Of a DNA stretch of 64,000 nucleotides, positions 1 through 7,641 are shown one piece after another. The DNA is taken from positions 1 through 64,000 of the IMG/VR virus record IMGVR_UViG_3300027833_002114. One strand, written 5' to 3'. Both the position numbers and the translations under genes were made by a program. The notes under the pieces were generated by a model. It was given only the letters and a program-made list of their open reading frames with translations. It was not told the DNA's origin and ran no database searches. The DNA is from a virus. The first letter of the stretch is position 1; each line of letters begins with the position of its first letter.

Positions 1-2
1 AT

Positions 3-152
3 TTAAGATATGAATATGAAAAATGGGATAATTCGGAAGAAATTAAAAAAGTTGAAAGAAAACTATTTTTAGAATCTAAAGATAAACAAAAGAGAGCACA
101 TAAACTCCTTTGGGATTTTATAGAACACAATATACAAAATTGGTGGGATTAA
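3..152 (+). CDS. C-terminal fragment of an unknown protein (cut by window edge)
   Basis: An open frame enters from the left edge and reads 49 codons to a TAA at 150-152, three bases before the next gene. The visible part is charged and rich in Lys, Glu and Trp, ending IQNWWD. No motif is recognisable. Its coding character is supported by the tight spacing to the polymerase gene downstream and by stops in the two other forward frames. Confidence 0.6.
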   Translation, partial: LRYEYEKWDNSEEIKKVERKLFLESKDKQKRAHKLLWDFIEHNIQNWWD

Positions 153-155
153 CAT

Positions 156-1412
156 ATGATTATAGTAGAAACTAATAAAGAGAAAGACCAATTCCTCGAA
201 TATTGGAATAACGAAGAATCTAAGATTATTCCGATTTGGGAAGATTTGGAAAGGCATCCTATGACAAATGGGTTGTCATTTTTGTATGTCCGATTCTCAA
301 ACTTAGATTTCATACTACCATTTAATCACAATGATTGTGAAAAGTTAGAAATAGATTTATCAACCTCGAATCAAACAAAGTGGATTTGGAATAAAAAAGG
401 CTTTTTACAAACCGATATTAAGGTAAATAACTTAAAAGATGTGCAAACTTCTTTATTCTTTGAAAACTTTAAGATATACCCTCTCGGTGATAAATTAGAG
501 GTTCTAACGAGTTTTTATACCCGAATGGGTATAAGGGATGGTTTGGGTAAATCTCTTCCTATAATGAAGTGGGGTGAGGTACTACGAGGTATTGTAGGTG
601 AATGGGATATAAAACATACAAATCTTTGGGTGGATGAAACGATGATTCCTATTCTTTCAGATATCGAGAGAAAAGGGATACAAGTCGATAGGGAAAAATT
701 TTTTGATAGATGGTCCGATAATAAGAAATCCTTATGGTTTTCACACACATTCACCGAGTACAATCCATACACGATTACATCAAGACCTTCAAACAGGCAT
801 TTAGGTATCAATTATGGTGCATTAAACAAATCCGATGGTAGTAGGGATGTATTCGTTCCAAAGAAAGGAAAGTTGTTCTTACAATTTGATTACGATGCAT
901 ATCATGTTCGAATTATTGGTAAGTTGATTAAATACAAATTACCCGATACTTCGGTTCACCAATGGTTAGCAGACCAATATGGTTGTGATTATGGGGAATC
1001 CAAAGGAAGAACGTTCCGTATCTTATATGGGGGAGTATCCGATGAAGATAGAAAGATACCATTCTTTGATAAGGTAGATACGTTCATTAGAAAGATGCAA
1101 AACGAAGCAGTGAGGAATGGGTATATACAAACTCCAAAAGGAAGAAAAATACCTTTAGGTTGGATTGAAAAACCCAACGCACAAAAGTTTTTTAATTATA
1201 TTCTTCAAGCGACTGAAACTGAATTCAACATTGAGGTACTGAATAAACTGAAGGAAAACGACTTACCTCTTCCTATATTATACACATATGATTCATTTCT
1301 ATTCCAGTTTGATGAATCTGAGGTTGATACTATTAAAAAAATTAAATCCGTTCTCGAAAGTTATGGATTTCCTGTCAAAGCAGATTGGGGAAGTGATTAT
1401 GGAAAAGTTTAA
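156..1412 (+). CDS. Family A (Pol I-like) DNA polymerase, degenerate
   Basis: This 418-residue protein has the Pol I polymerase core. A template-contact segment lies at about residues 208-219 (TSRPSNR). Motif A is FDYDAYHVR with catalytic Asp245. Motif B has Lys283, Phe287 and Tyr291 in Pol I spacing, and motif C is YTYDSF with Asp379. Family A normally has HDE in motif C and Glu in DYSQIELR; here these are YDS and His250. The first ~150 residues look like a shrunken 3'-5' exonuclease fold (NGLSFLYVRF, then FILPFNHND) without the catalytic DxE, and no 5' nuclease is attached. It is far shorter than bacterial Pol I (about 930). Because a complete family B replicase is also encoded, this enzyme probably has an accessory repair or lesion-bypass role. 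Catalytic activity is plausible because both metal-binding Asp residues remain. Confidence 0.85.
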   Translation: MIIVETNKEKDQFLEYWNNEESKIIPIWEDLERHPMTNGLSFLYVRFSNLDFILPFNHNDCEKLEIDLSTSNQTKWIWNKKGFLQTDIKVNNLKDVQTSLFFENFKIYPLGDKLEVLTSFYTRMGIRDGLGKSLPIMKWGEVLRGIVGEWDIKHTNLWVDETMIPILSDIERKGIQVDREKFFDRWSDNKKSLWFSHTFTEYNPYTITSRPSNRHLGINYGALNKSDGSRDVFVPKKGKLFLQFDYDAYHVRIIGKLIKYKLPDTSVHQWLADQYGCDYGESKGRTFRILYGGVSDEDRKIPFFDKVDTFIRKMQNEAVRNGYIQTPKGRKIPLGWIEKPNAQKFFNYILQATETEFNIEVLNKLKENDLPLPILYTYDSFLFQFDESEVDTIKKIKSVLESYGFPVKADWGSDYGKV

Positions 1413-1425
1413 TATTTATATATTG
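1413..1425 (+). promoter_or_regulatory. TATTTATATATTG motif, candidate second-class promoter
   Basis: An AT-only core directly follows the polymerase stop and lies 22 bases before the nuclease start. The same TATTTATA-type core precedes the genes at 2073, 4449, 7642, 41614 and 63894, none of which has the palindromic -7 promoter. A promoter role is inferred only from recurrence and position. Confidence 0.35.
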
Positions 1426-1447
1426 AACTAAACTTTTAATTAAAATT

Positions 1448-2059
1448 ATGAATTTATTAAAATCTATCTTCCTTACATTCCTCTTAGTTGGGTGTAGTCC
1501 GGAAGAAATCGTTGCTCAAGAACTAAGAAGTGAAGTAATTATTGAGAACGAAGTATTTAAAGTGTGGTATAGTGAAGTATTGGAACAACCAGTTAAACTT
1601 ATATACACATCAACTAACAGAGAAAAAAACGTAGACAGAGGTAACATGGATTTTCACAAACAAAATGGTGTCCATACTTCCGATAAACACGATTATTACT
1701 CTAACCCATGGGATAAAGGTCATCTTGCTCCAGCAGCAACATATTCCGATTCTTATAATAATCTTTATACGACATTTTCTTATCTAAATTGTACATTACA
1801 ACAACAAGATTTGAATAGAGGTGCGTGGAGATTGTTAGAACAAGAAGAGAGAGTATGGGATGATATCCAAAATCTAACAATAACAATCGAAAATATCTTT
1901 GAAGAAGGACATGAAGTTTTACCGACAGGTGGACATATTCCAACTACAATGATAAAAACAATTTACTTTGAACAAGATGGTACTTGTAGAAAATTTGTAT
2001 TTCCAAATCAAAAACCAACCAAACCTTGGATAGAATACGAGGTAACTTGTACGAATTAA
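1448..2059 (+). CDS. Secreted lipoprotein DNA/RNA non-specific endonuclease (NUC1/NucA family)
   Basis: The 203-residue protein starts with a lipoprotein signal (hydrophobic stretch, then lipobox LVGC with Cys16). The body carries the beta-beta-alpha-metal nuclease motif: DKGHLAPAAT holds the catalytic His of the family's DRGH signature, and LNRGAWRLLE supplies the metal-ligand Asn. Related enzymes (Serratia nuclease, NucA, EndoG) cut single- and double-stranded DNA and RNA using Mg2+. Its length is short but domain-complete. The signal predicts export and lipid anchoring in the envelope, so its substrate would be nucleic acid outside the cytoplasm. Degrading incoming DNA of rival phages, or nutrient scavenging, are both possible; neither is shown by the sequence. 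Confidence 0.9.
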   Translation: MNLLKSIFLTFLLVGCSPEEIVAQELRSEVIIENEVFKVWYSEVLEQPVKLIYTSTNREKNVDRGNMDFHKQNGVHTSDKHDYYSNPWDKGHLAPAATYSDSYNNLYTTFSYLNCTLQQQDLNRGAWRLLEQEERVWDDIQNLTITIENIFEEGHEVLPTGGHIPTTMIKTIYFEQDGTCRKFVFPNQKPTKPWIEYEVTCTN

Positions 2060-2070
2060 TATTTATAACT
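2060..2070 (+). promoter_or_regulatory. TATTTATA-type motif before the 753-residue gene
   Basis: The core ATATTTATAACTG sits between the nuclease stop and the ATG at 2073. It is so close to the start that, if it is a promoter, the transcript would be nearly leaderless. The evidence is only its similarity to the other motif copies. Confidence 0.25.
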
Positions 2071-2072
2071 GT

Positions 2073-4334
2073 ATGCATCACACTAAAATCATAGATAAAT
2101 TAGTAAGAGAACTCTCATATAGAGTAGGTATTCCCAATGTACATAACAAGGAACATCAATCAATCATGTCAGAAATTCTTTCTGAATGGGGTGAATATGA
2201 TGTAAAACAAAGAATTTTTGAATTTCTTACCGAAAAAGATGAAAAGAAGCCTGAAGATGATAAATACTACAATACAGGTGGTAAAGGATACATCAAAATG
2301 GCTGATAAGGCAAAATACGATTCACAAGGTAAAGATTTTGATGGTGAAACATTTACCAAAGAAGGACCTGGTGTTTATAAGGCAATGGAAAAGGGTGGAG
2401 ATGGTGATAAAACTAAAACTAATACAGATGCTGTAACGAAAACAATAGGTAAAGATTCAGATTACGGTAAAAAAGAAGCAGAACGTCAAGCAAGAGTAGC
2501 TGATAAAGAGAAAAACGCTGTAGGTTCAACTGATGGTAGTAAAGATGTAGAAATAGTATCTGATTTAAATAGAGATGTATTTGATACAAAAAAGAACAAG
2601 ACAAAAGTAGCTTACAAGGATAACCCAGATGGACCTACTCGTAACCAAATGCTCGATGGTTTAAATTCTGGTAGTTTAGATGTTCTATCGGAATTTCAAG
2701 ATGGAGTTTCAGCCAATAGGGAAAAGGGAATAGCTGGACCTGGTGGTGCAAAGGCAAGTGCAGGTGAATCAAAATATTGTGGTGGAGTAGATACTAATTT
2801 TGATAAATGGGATTCCGATAATGCAGAATTGGTATCGAAAAAAGAAGCTGAAGTAAAAAGTAGAAAAAGAAGTGCTGATGAATCCAGAACTGCAATTCAG
2901 TTAGGAATGAATGTAGATAGTCCAGAATTTAATACTTATCTTGCTAAAAGAGAAGTTTGGGCAGAACAGGAAATAGAAAAAGCCAAAGATACCATCACTT
3001 ACAAAAAAGCTTTTGGTGGAAATAAAATATCTACAACAAGTCCTTTAGGTCCATATACAGAATGGATGCACGCCGCATATGATGGTGCTATATCAACTCA
3101 AAGACATATTAAACAACTTGGTATATTTGATTCATCTAAACCAACTAAAACAATTCAATCTACTCCGGAAGCAGATGACGCTTTCCAAGCACATTTAGAA
3201 GATAATGTAACTAACTCAGAATCTGATGAAGATAGAGAATATGCTAAGAAACAACTTAAAAACTTTCGTAAATATAAGGGTTATCATGATACTTACACAG
3301 TAGGTTATGATGAAAAAGGTAGAACTACTTATTTGGGTATATCAAATAAAAAGGATGACCAACTTAGAGACCCTCAAAATAATAGTAATCCTTCGAAACG
3401 ATTTAAAGTTTTAAAAGAGAAGTTTGGTGAAGATGTTGCACAAGGTGTAACAAACTCATTAGAAAAAAATCTTAAACGAGTTGAGGAAGTTAAACAAACT
3501 ACTGTAAAAGCATCTAGTAATCTTGATATTACAGATGAGTATGCAAAAATTTGTGAAACAAAAGAGTTACAACCTTATGTAGAAAAACTAAGAGAGGTTG
3601 GTAAATTCAGAGATTATTTAAAAGCTAAAAACCTGGACCCTGATACAATTGGTACAAAGGAACTTTTAACTGAAATGCAGAACTCTACTAGAGAACAACT
3701 TGAAGCTGGGGGGAAACCTTCATATAAGGTATATGCTAAAATAGCCATTAAAGTTGGTGAAGAATCAATCAAAGCTAAATTCAAAAAAAGTAATCCAAAG
3801 ATAAATTTTGATGATAACGCTATTGTAGGAGCGGTTCAAATAAAAGAAACAGAAAAACAGACAGTTAAAGAATCACATTTATCTTTTGTATCTGATTTAG
3901 AAGAGGTAGATACACCAGATGGGTATTCGGAAAATAATCCTGAGGCAGATAATGGACCTCATCAACAAGGTTATGTTGGTGGTGTATTAGATGCACTTCA
4001 TATTGATTCATATATCGATAGTGATGATGATGATGGTATGTTGATTCAAATGGGAATTAATTCAGTAACACCATCAATGATTAAAAAATGTGTAGCAGAA
4101 CGAAGTGGATTTACAGAAGATACTACTACACCTGAAGGTAAAAAGGCACTTAAAGACCATTTAAGAAAAAGATGTAGAATTACACCAGGTGAATCATCTG
4201 TAAAAATCATGAATGGGAACAAAGAAGAAGAATTATTTGAAGATAGTTGGAGAACTGCTGGAGAAAGTCAAAAAATAGCAACTGGATTTGGAGAAGGTAT
4301 GAGAGATTGTTTAATAAAAAGGGCAGCAAATTAA
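2073..4334 (+). CDS. Large hydrophilic protein of unknown function
   Basis: This 753-residue protein has no signal peptide or membrane segment. The first 50 residues (IIDKLVRELSYRVG, then a segment ending EILSEWG) form a compact helical unit, the type of N-terminal segment I associate with several large-phage proteins of possible structural role. Residues ~55-190 are low-complexity, rich in Lys, Asp and Gly, and probably disordered. The remainder is charged and mostly helical, with an acidic patch SDDDDG near residue 650 and several Cys towards the C-terminus. No catalytic motif is visible. It is separated from the replication genes by an AT-rich gap and preceded by the second-class motif, so a late or virion role is possible but unproven. 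Confidence 0.75.
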   Translation: MHHTKIIDKLVRELSYRVGIPNVHNKEHQSIMSEILSEWGEYDVKQRIFEFLTEKDEKKPEDDKYYNTGGKGYIKMADKAKYDSQGKDFDGETFTKEGPGVYKAMEKGGDGDKTKTNTDAVTKTIGKDSDYGKKEAERQARVADKEKNAVGSTDGSKDVEIVSDLNRDVFDTKKNKTKVAYKDNPDGPTRNQMLDGLNSGSLDVLSEFQDGVSANREKGIAGPGGAKASAGESKYCGGVDTNFDKWDSDNAELVSKKEAEVKSRKRSADESRTAIQLGMNVDSPEFNTYLAKREVWAEQEIEKAKDTITYKKAFGGNKISTTSPLGPYTEWMHAAYDGAISTQRHIKQLGIFDSSKPTKTIQSTPEADDAFQAHLEDNVTNSESDEDREYAKKQLKNFRKYKGYHDTYTVGYDEKGRTTYLGISNKKDDQLRDPQNNSNPSKRFKVLKEKFGEDVAQGVTNSLEKNLKRVEEVKQTTVKASSNLDITDEYAKICETKELQPYVEKLREVGKFRDYLKAKNLDPDTIGTKELLTEMQNSTREQLEAGGKPSYKVYAKIAIKVGEESIKAKFKKSNPKINFDDNAIVGAVQIKETEKQTVKESHLSFVSDLEEVDTPDGYSENNPEADNGPHQQGYVGGVLDALHIDSYIDSDDDDGMLIQMGINSVTPSMIKKCVAERSGFTEDTTTPEGKKALKDHLRKRCRITPGESSVKIMNGNKEEELFEDSWRTAGESQKIATGFGEGMRDCLIKRAAN

Positions 4335-4411
4335 TTTAATCTCCACTATATACCTCTAATTCAAGGTACATTACGAATTGTTAAAATTTTAACGTTTCCA
4401 CTATTATTTTT

Positions 4412-4425
4412 TATATTTATATAGG
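4412..4425 (+). promoter_or_regulatory. TATATTTATATAGG motif, candidate second-class promoter
   Basis: This lies in the 114-base gap after the 753-residue gene, 23 bases before the next ATG. It is one of the clearest copies of the AT-only motif and has no -7 palindrome. Confidence 0.4.
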
Positions 4426-4448
4426 AATATTATGCGGGTAAAAATTTT

Positions 4449-4850
4449 ATGCAAACACAGTTATTATGTACATTCACGACAAAAGAAAAATTAAAGGATG
4501 TTCTCCAAGAAATAAGAGAAACTTATCACATTGTCTATAACTATATTTATGTTCTTCAAAATAAGGGTAATTTAGATGAGTTATTTATTACATATAATAT
4601 AGATACATCATTTAGACCAGAAAGACCATTAGGTGATACCATATTGGTTCATAGAAAGAAACAGTCTAATACTCTTTATACCATTAACGCTCTGAACGAA
4701 TTGGTAAAAGAAGAAAATGGTGGTGTATTGGATAAAAAATTCTCAATAGATTGGACAAAGTTCAAAAACTCAATTATCGTTACCAATGTAGAAGGAACAA
4801 AGAAAATTTCTACACGAATCTTCGAGGTAATAGAATTTAACAAGAAATAA
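4449..4850 (+). CDS. Hypothetical protein, 133 residues
   Basis: A small alpha/beta protein without signal peptide or membrane segment. The start is an ATG 23 bases after an AT-only promoter-like motif. Visible segments include TINALNELVKEENGG and a C-terminal strand-rich part ending STRIFEVIEFNKK. I recognise no family. It is single-standing: the next gene has its own promoter, so it may form its own transcription unit. Confidence 0.7.
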   Translation: MQTQLLCTFTTKEKLKDVLQEIRETYHIVYNYIYVLQNKGNLDELFITYNIDTSFRPERPLGDTILVHRKKQSNTLYTINALNELVKEENGGVLDKKFSIDWTKFKNSIIVTNVEGTKKISTRIFEVIEFNKK

Positions 4851-4868
4851 TTCACTTTTTATTAGGTT

Positions 4869-4903
4869 TTCTCATTTATTTTTCGTATATTTACATAGTA
4901 AAT
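4869..4903 (+). promoter_or_regulatory. Palindromic -7 promoter, GTAAAT form
   Basis: TATATTTA at 4887-4894 resembles the Bacteroidota -7 box TAnnTTTG and is fused to the palindrome ATTTACATAGTAAAT (4889-4903; 6-base arms, ATA centre). The upstream flank CTCATTTATTTTTCG is nearly identical to those at 5483 and 17021. It lies 43 bases before the gene at 4947. Confidence 0.75.
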
Positions 4904-4920
4904 GTGTGAGTGTTCACACA
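4903..4920 (+). other. Leader hairpin of the 164-residue gene
   Basis: TGTGTGA and TCACACA form a perfect 7-bp inverted repeat around GTGT. It begins where the promoter palindrome ends, so it would sit at the 5' end of the transcript and could protect the mRNA or control translation. Confidence 0.5.
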
Positions 4921-4946
4921 AAACTTAAAACTTAAAACGATAAAAT

Positions 4947-5441
4947 ATGAAAACAAAAAACCTATTTAAAGTAAATTTTAAAAGTGGAAAGACTTATTAT
5001 GGTCTTTCAAGTGTTAAATCAACAGAGAGTTTTGTTAAAACTCACACAAATCTGGCTAAGTTTCACTTAGAAAATCCACACATTCACACAATCACTAATT
5101 TCGAAACTCTTTTATTAAACGAAAACTTTGAATGTAGTTTTATCAAAGGAGGTAGTTTGGAAGAGATTGCCAAACTAAAAGATTCATTAGTTGAATCTGA
5201 TAAGATGAGTATAAACTACAAGAAGAGTGTGATTGAGAAAAAGAAGGCAGAGAAAAATCCTCTTACTCTAATCAAAAAAGAATTTATTAAGAATGTAAAA
5301 AATTCAAAAGGTGAGGTTCTTACTTTTATTGAGAAAACAACAGGAATTAAAAAAGGATTAAGTGAGGGAATGAAGTTCTCTCAAACTCACCCACTAAATC
5401 AAAACTTTTGTTTGATTACCCAAAGTGTTAGTGTAATTTAA
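4947..5441 (+). CDS. Hypothetical protein, 164 residues
   Basis: A basic, Lys-rich protein driven by its own palindromic promoter. The N-terminus (LFKVNFKSGKTYYGLSS) could form a short beta pair, and the middle (about 85-115) is a Lys/Glu helix. No catalytic motif is convincing; a GIY-YIG resemblance at GKTYYGLSS was considered but the conserved downstream residues are not seen. A small, early-expressed host-takeover protein is a reasonable guess from position only. Confidence 0.65.
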   Translation: MKTKNLFKVNFKSGKTYYGLSSVKSTESFVKTHTNLAKFHLENPHIHTITNFETLLLNENFECSFIKGGSLEEIAKLKDSLVESDKMSINYKKSVIEKKKAEKNPLTLIKKEFIKNVKNSKGEVLTFIEKTTGIKKGLSEGMKFSQTHPLNQNFCLITQSVSVI

Positions 5442-5480
5442 TTAAAAATAATTCTAAAATAAATGAGATTTCATTAGGAT

Positions 5481-5515
5481 TTCTCATTTATTTTTTGTAT
5501 ATTTACATAGTAAAT
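5481..5515 (+). promoter_or_regulatory. Palindromic -7 promoter, GTAAAT form
   Basis: ATTTACATAGTAAAT at 5501-5515 is preceded by TTCTCATTTA and a T-run, the same flank as the copy before 4947. It lies 9 bases before the ATG at 5525 and therefore overlaps any TTG start placed at 5495. Confidence 0.75.
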
Positions 5516-5524
5516 AAGAAAGAT

Positions 5525-5914
5525 ATGACCGAAAAACAAGTCCAAAAAATAATCAACGAAGTTTATCCAAAGATAGAGAAACATTATGGTTACTCTAAAT
5601 TTATACCAGAGTGTACTCCTTATGTAGAAACTCATTACAACATCTATGCTAGATATAGTGGTGAATCAGAAGCAGAAGGTGAACAAGATGATTGTCATGC
5701 TGAGTTTGATAGAACTGATAATAGTATTGTTATCTACTATCCTAACATGAAGAGCAGAGAACATATTATTCAAACCCTAGTTCATGAGTACCAACATTAC
5801 TTACAATCACCATCTTGGTTCAAACGATACTATGATATGGGATATCACTATGGTAATCATCCATATGAAGTTCAAGCGTATGGTGAGGAAAAGAATTGGA
5901 AATTATTTAATTGA
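5525..5914 (+). CDS. Putative zinc metallopeptidase (HExxH), 129 residues
   Basis: The motif LVHEYQHYLQ contains the HExxH zinc site (two His plus catalytic Glu). A downstream Glu in NHPYEVQAYGEE is a good candidate for the third ligand, as in gluzincin-type folds. The protein is small, soluble, and without a signal peptide, so it would act in the host cytoplasm. The ATG at 5525 is chosen because the longer frame from a TTG at 5495 would run through the promoter palindrome. Single-domain HExxH proteins occur in many large phages, but the substrate is unknown. Confidence 0.75.
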   Translation: MTEKQVQKIINEVYPKIEKHYGYSKFIPECTPYVETHYNIYARYSGESEAEGEQDDCHAEFDRTDNSIVIYYPNMKSREHIIQTLVHEYQHYLQSPSWFKRYYDMGYHYGNHPYEVQAYGEEKNWKLFN

Positions 5915-5950
5915 AAATAAATCAAAAAAAGCTTGTATAATCCAAATAAA

Positions 5951-5973
5951 TTTCGTATATTTACATAGTAAAT
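5951..5973 (+). promoter_or_regulatory. Palindromic -7 promoter, GTAAAT form
   Basis: TTTCG, TATATTTA and the palindrome ATTTACATAGTAAAT (5959-5973) lie 31 bases before the ATG at 6005. The upstream sequence CTTGTATAATCCAAATAAA is shared with the promoter at 51233, which carries the other palindrome form. Confidence 0.75.
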
Positions 5974-6004
5974 GAGTGATGATTAAACCCTTTAAACAAT
6001 TAAA

Positions 6005-6304
6005 ATGATAAACGAAACACACATAGGATTAGTAAGAATGAATGAAAGTGAAAATATATTGACTGGAGTTCAATATATGTTATCTAAGTGGGAGAGAAAC
6101 TTAGGTGATTCACTTAATATAGATGGAGTAAAGTGGAGAGTTGGTATCATCGGTGATACTAAAAATGATGTAATTTCTGCTCTTAATACGATAATCAAAA
6201 AACAAAATTCTATAATCAATAAGAAAAAATATCAAGAATCAAAGAAAGAGAAAATGATATTTAATCAAATTCTTAATGATATAATGAAAGATATAAACCT
6301 TTAA
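6005..6304 (+). CDS. Hypothetical protein, 99 residues
   Basis: First gene of a four-gene unit (6005-7074) behind a palindromic promoter. It is a soluble protein with a mixed N-terminal half (SKWERNLGDSLNIDGVKWRVG) and a Lys-rich helical C-terminal half. I do not recognise it. Tight spacing to the next gene (10 bases) suggests co-transcription. Confidence 0.6.
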   Translation: MINETHIGLVRMNESENILTGVQYMLSKWERNLGDSLNIDGVKWRVGIIGDTKNDVISALNTIIKKQNSIINKKKYQESKKEKMIFNQILNDIMKDINL

Positions 6305-6314
6305 AATATAAAAT

Positions 6315-6539
6315 ATGATAAATTTAAGTGTAAGTGACCCGATTGATGGGTTTGATAAGATTGGTGAGTTGAGGTCAGTAGTTGGTAAATACCACCAAGA
6401 TGGCGATATTGTAGAATTGATAAGTGTATCCGAAGATGGGGATAGATGTATTGTTCTTAAGAGAGATTACACCAACCGATGTGAACCTTATAAGGTATCA
6501 GAGCCTAGTTGGTTAACTTGGAACAGAATGTTCTTTTAA
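6315..6539 (+). CDS. Hypothetical protein, 74 residues
   Basis: A small acidic protein, probably a compact beta-barrel-like fold judging by alternating segments (GDIVELISVSEDGDRCIVLKR). No motif identifies it. It lies 10 bases after the previous gene and 11 bases before the next, within one unit. Confidence 0.55.
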   Translation: MINLSVSDPIDGFDKIGELRSVVGKYHQDGDIVELISVSEDGDRCIVLKRDYTNRCEPYKVSEPSWLTWNRMFF

Positions 6540-6550
6540 AATATAAAACA

Positions 6551-6844
6551 ATGGCAAAAATTATAATTGATACTCAGTATTACGAAAATTATGGATTTCA
6601 TGCGGGAACAACTCATTGGAAACCAAAAGGTGGACATAAGTTCACAATGGAAGTATCATCGGATGTGGCAACATGGACTGATGATATGGAGGGTAAACTA
6701 TCTAAGATAGTAGAAAAACAATCCAATAACTTGGAGAAGTTTGAATATATTGACCACGAGGTTATATTCCATAACCCAACCGAGTTATCATATGACTTGT
6801 TAATGAAGGAAATTGATATTAAAGATAGAGAATACGAGGTATGA
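6551..6844 (+). CDS. Conserved phage-type protein of unknown function (DTQYYENYG motif)
   Basis: The 97-residue protein begins with IIIDTQYYENYG followed by HWKPKGGHKF, a pattern I associate with uncharacterised small proteins in other large phages. The ATG at 6551 is preferred over a start at 6509, which would overlap the previous gene by 31 bases; this choice leaves a normal gap. The last codons overlap the next gene's ATG by four bases, implying coupled translation. Function is unknown. Confidence 0.65.
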   Translation: MAKIIIDTQYYENYGFHAGTTHWKPKGGHKFTMEVSSDVATWTDDMEGKLSKIVEKQSNNLEKFEYIDHEVIFHNPTELSYDLLMKEIDIKDREYEV

Positions 6845-7074
6845 GAATAGGATATAAAAAATTTAAAGAAATAAGAGAATGGTATGGTTCATCTGATTTT
6901 GAAATCGGATATGATAGAGAAAGCTTAACACTTAGATTTGGGTATTGGCAAAAAGTAGATTTCGAAGGATTACAAGAAATACTACCAGACTATTTTGAAG
7001 TTACAGAAAATCTAGTAGATGAAGATGATGATTGTGGAGCACTTTTCAATTACACAATTAAACAAGCATATTAA
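6841..7074 (+). CDS. Hypothetical protein, 77 residues
   Basis: The start overlaps the stop of the preceding gene (ATGA). The protein is acidic, with Asp/Glu clustering near its end (LVDEDDDCG). No family is recognised. It is the last member of the 6005-7074 unit. Confidence 0.6.
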   Translation: MRIGYKKFKEIREWYGSSDFEIGYDRESLTLRFGYWQKVDFEGLQEILPDYFEVTENLVDEDDDCGALFNYTIKQAY

Positions 7075-7110
7075 AATAAAATTAAAAAAGATTTGGATAT
7101 ATGAAAATAA

Positions 7111-7133
7111 TTTCGTATATTTGTATAACAAAT
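7111..7133 (+). promoter_or_regulatory. Palindromic -7 promoter, ACAAAT form
   Basis: TATATTTG at 7117-7124 matches the Bacteroidota -7 consensus exactly and is fused to ATTTGTATAACAAAT (7119-7133; arms ATTTGT/ACAAAT). A TTTGG about 22 bases upstream could serve as the -33 element. The ATG at 7143 follows after nine bases. Confidence 0.8.
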
Positions 7134-7142
7134 TAGAAAAGT

Positions 7143-7505
7143 ATGATAGAACAAACTACACAACCTACTGAAAATGCAGTAGAATTCTGTGAAAGAACTT
7201 ACCCACAAACTTGTGATGAGTTCAAAAAAATCTTAGATGAAATGTATGTAACATTTTGTAAGAAACAAAGAAACTATGGACCTGGTAATATTTCAGTTGG
7301 TTCTCAATTGGAAACTGATGATGATAAGAAAGTTGCTTTAACAGGTTTATGGTTCAGAAAAAATGATAAAATTCAAAGATTACTTCAATTAGTTGTTAAA
7401 GGACAACCTGATGAAGTAGGAGAAAATATTCAAGATACTTACGAAGATTTATCTGTTTATGGTATAATCTCACAACTTGTACAAAGAGATAAATGGGCTA
7501 AGTAA
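7143..7505 (+). CDS. DUF1599 / nucleotide-modification-associated domain 1 protein
   Basis: The 120-residue protein has the family's typical pattern: KKQRNYGPGNI near residue 40, then GLWFRKNDKIQRLLQL, then a Glu-containing helix and DTYEDLSVYGIISQLV, ending with KW. This matches the DUF1599 (Nmad1) domain, found in phages and proposed from gene neighbourhoods to take part in nucleotide or DNA-base modification. No biochemical activity is firmly established for the family as far as I know. It has its own promoter and lies directly before the gp32 transcription unit. Confidence 0.75.
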   Translation: MIEQTTQPTENAVEFCERTYPQTCDEFKKILDEMYVTFCKKQRNYGPGNISVGSQLETDDDKKVALTGLWFRKNDKIQRLLQLVVKGQPDEVGENIQDTYEDLSVYGIISQLVQRDKWAK

Positions 7506-7550
7506 ATTGTTAATAAGTAACCAAAAAAATTCGGTGTTTTTTGAGGTTTC

Positions 7551-7566
7551 TTTATATTTATATATA
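7551..7566 (+). promoter_or_regulatory. TTTATATTTATATATA motif, candidate promoter for gp32 operon
   Basis: This AT-only motif lies 75 bases before gp32, followed by a leader hairpin. It is the only promoter-like element between 7505 and 7642. It could drive gp32, uvsX, the 73-residue gene and the exonuclease. Confidence 0.4.
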
Positions 7567-7570
7567 CACC

Positions 7571-7592
7571 GAGTGTTACTAGTTTAGCACTC
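7571..7592 (+). other. Leader hairpin upstream of the ssDNA-binding protein gene
   Basis: GAGTGTTA and TAGCACTC can pair as an 8-bp RNA stem (one G-U) around a CTAGTT loop, right after the promoter-like motif and 49 bases before the ATG. T4 gene 32 is autoregulated through structure in its mRNA leader, so a similar role is conceivable here. Confidence 0.4.
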
Positions 7593-7641
7593 AAAACTTT
7601 AAACTTAAACAATTAATAATTAACACTAAAAGGTAAAAATC

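Noticed and set aside
4947-5441. GIY-YIG nuclease assignment for the 164-residue protein
   Set aside because: Only GKTYYGLSS resembles the second half of the signature; the first GIY-like part and the conserved Arg and Glu are not seen.
5495-5524. TTG start for the HExxH protein at 5495
   Set aside because: It would place the promoter palindrome inside the coding region; the ATG at 5525 follows the element at a normal distance.
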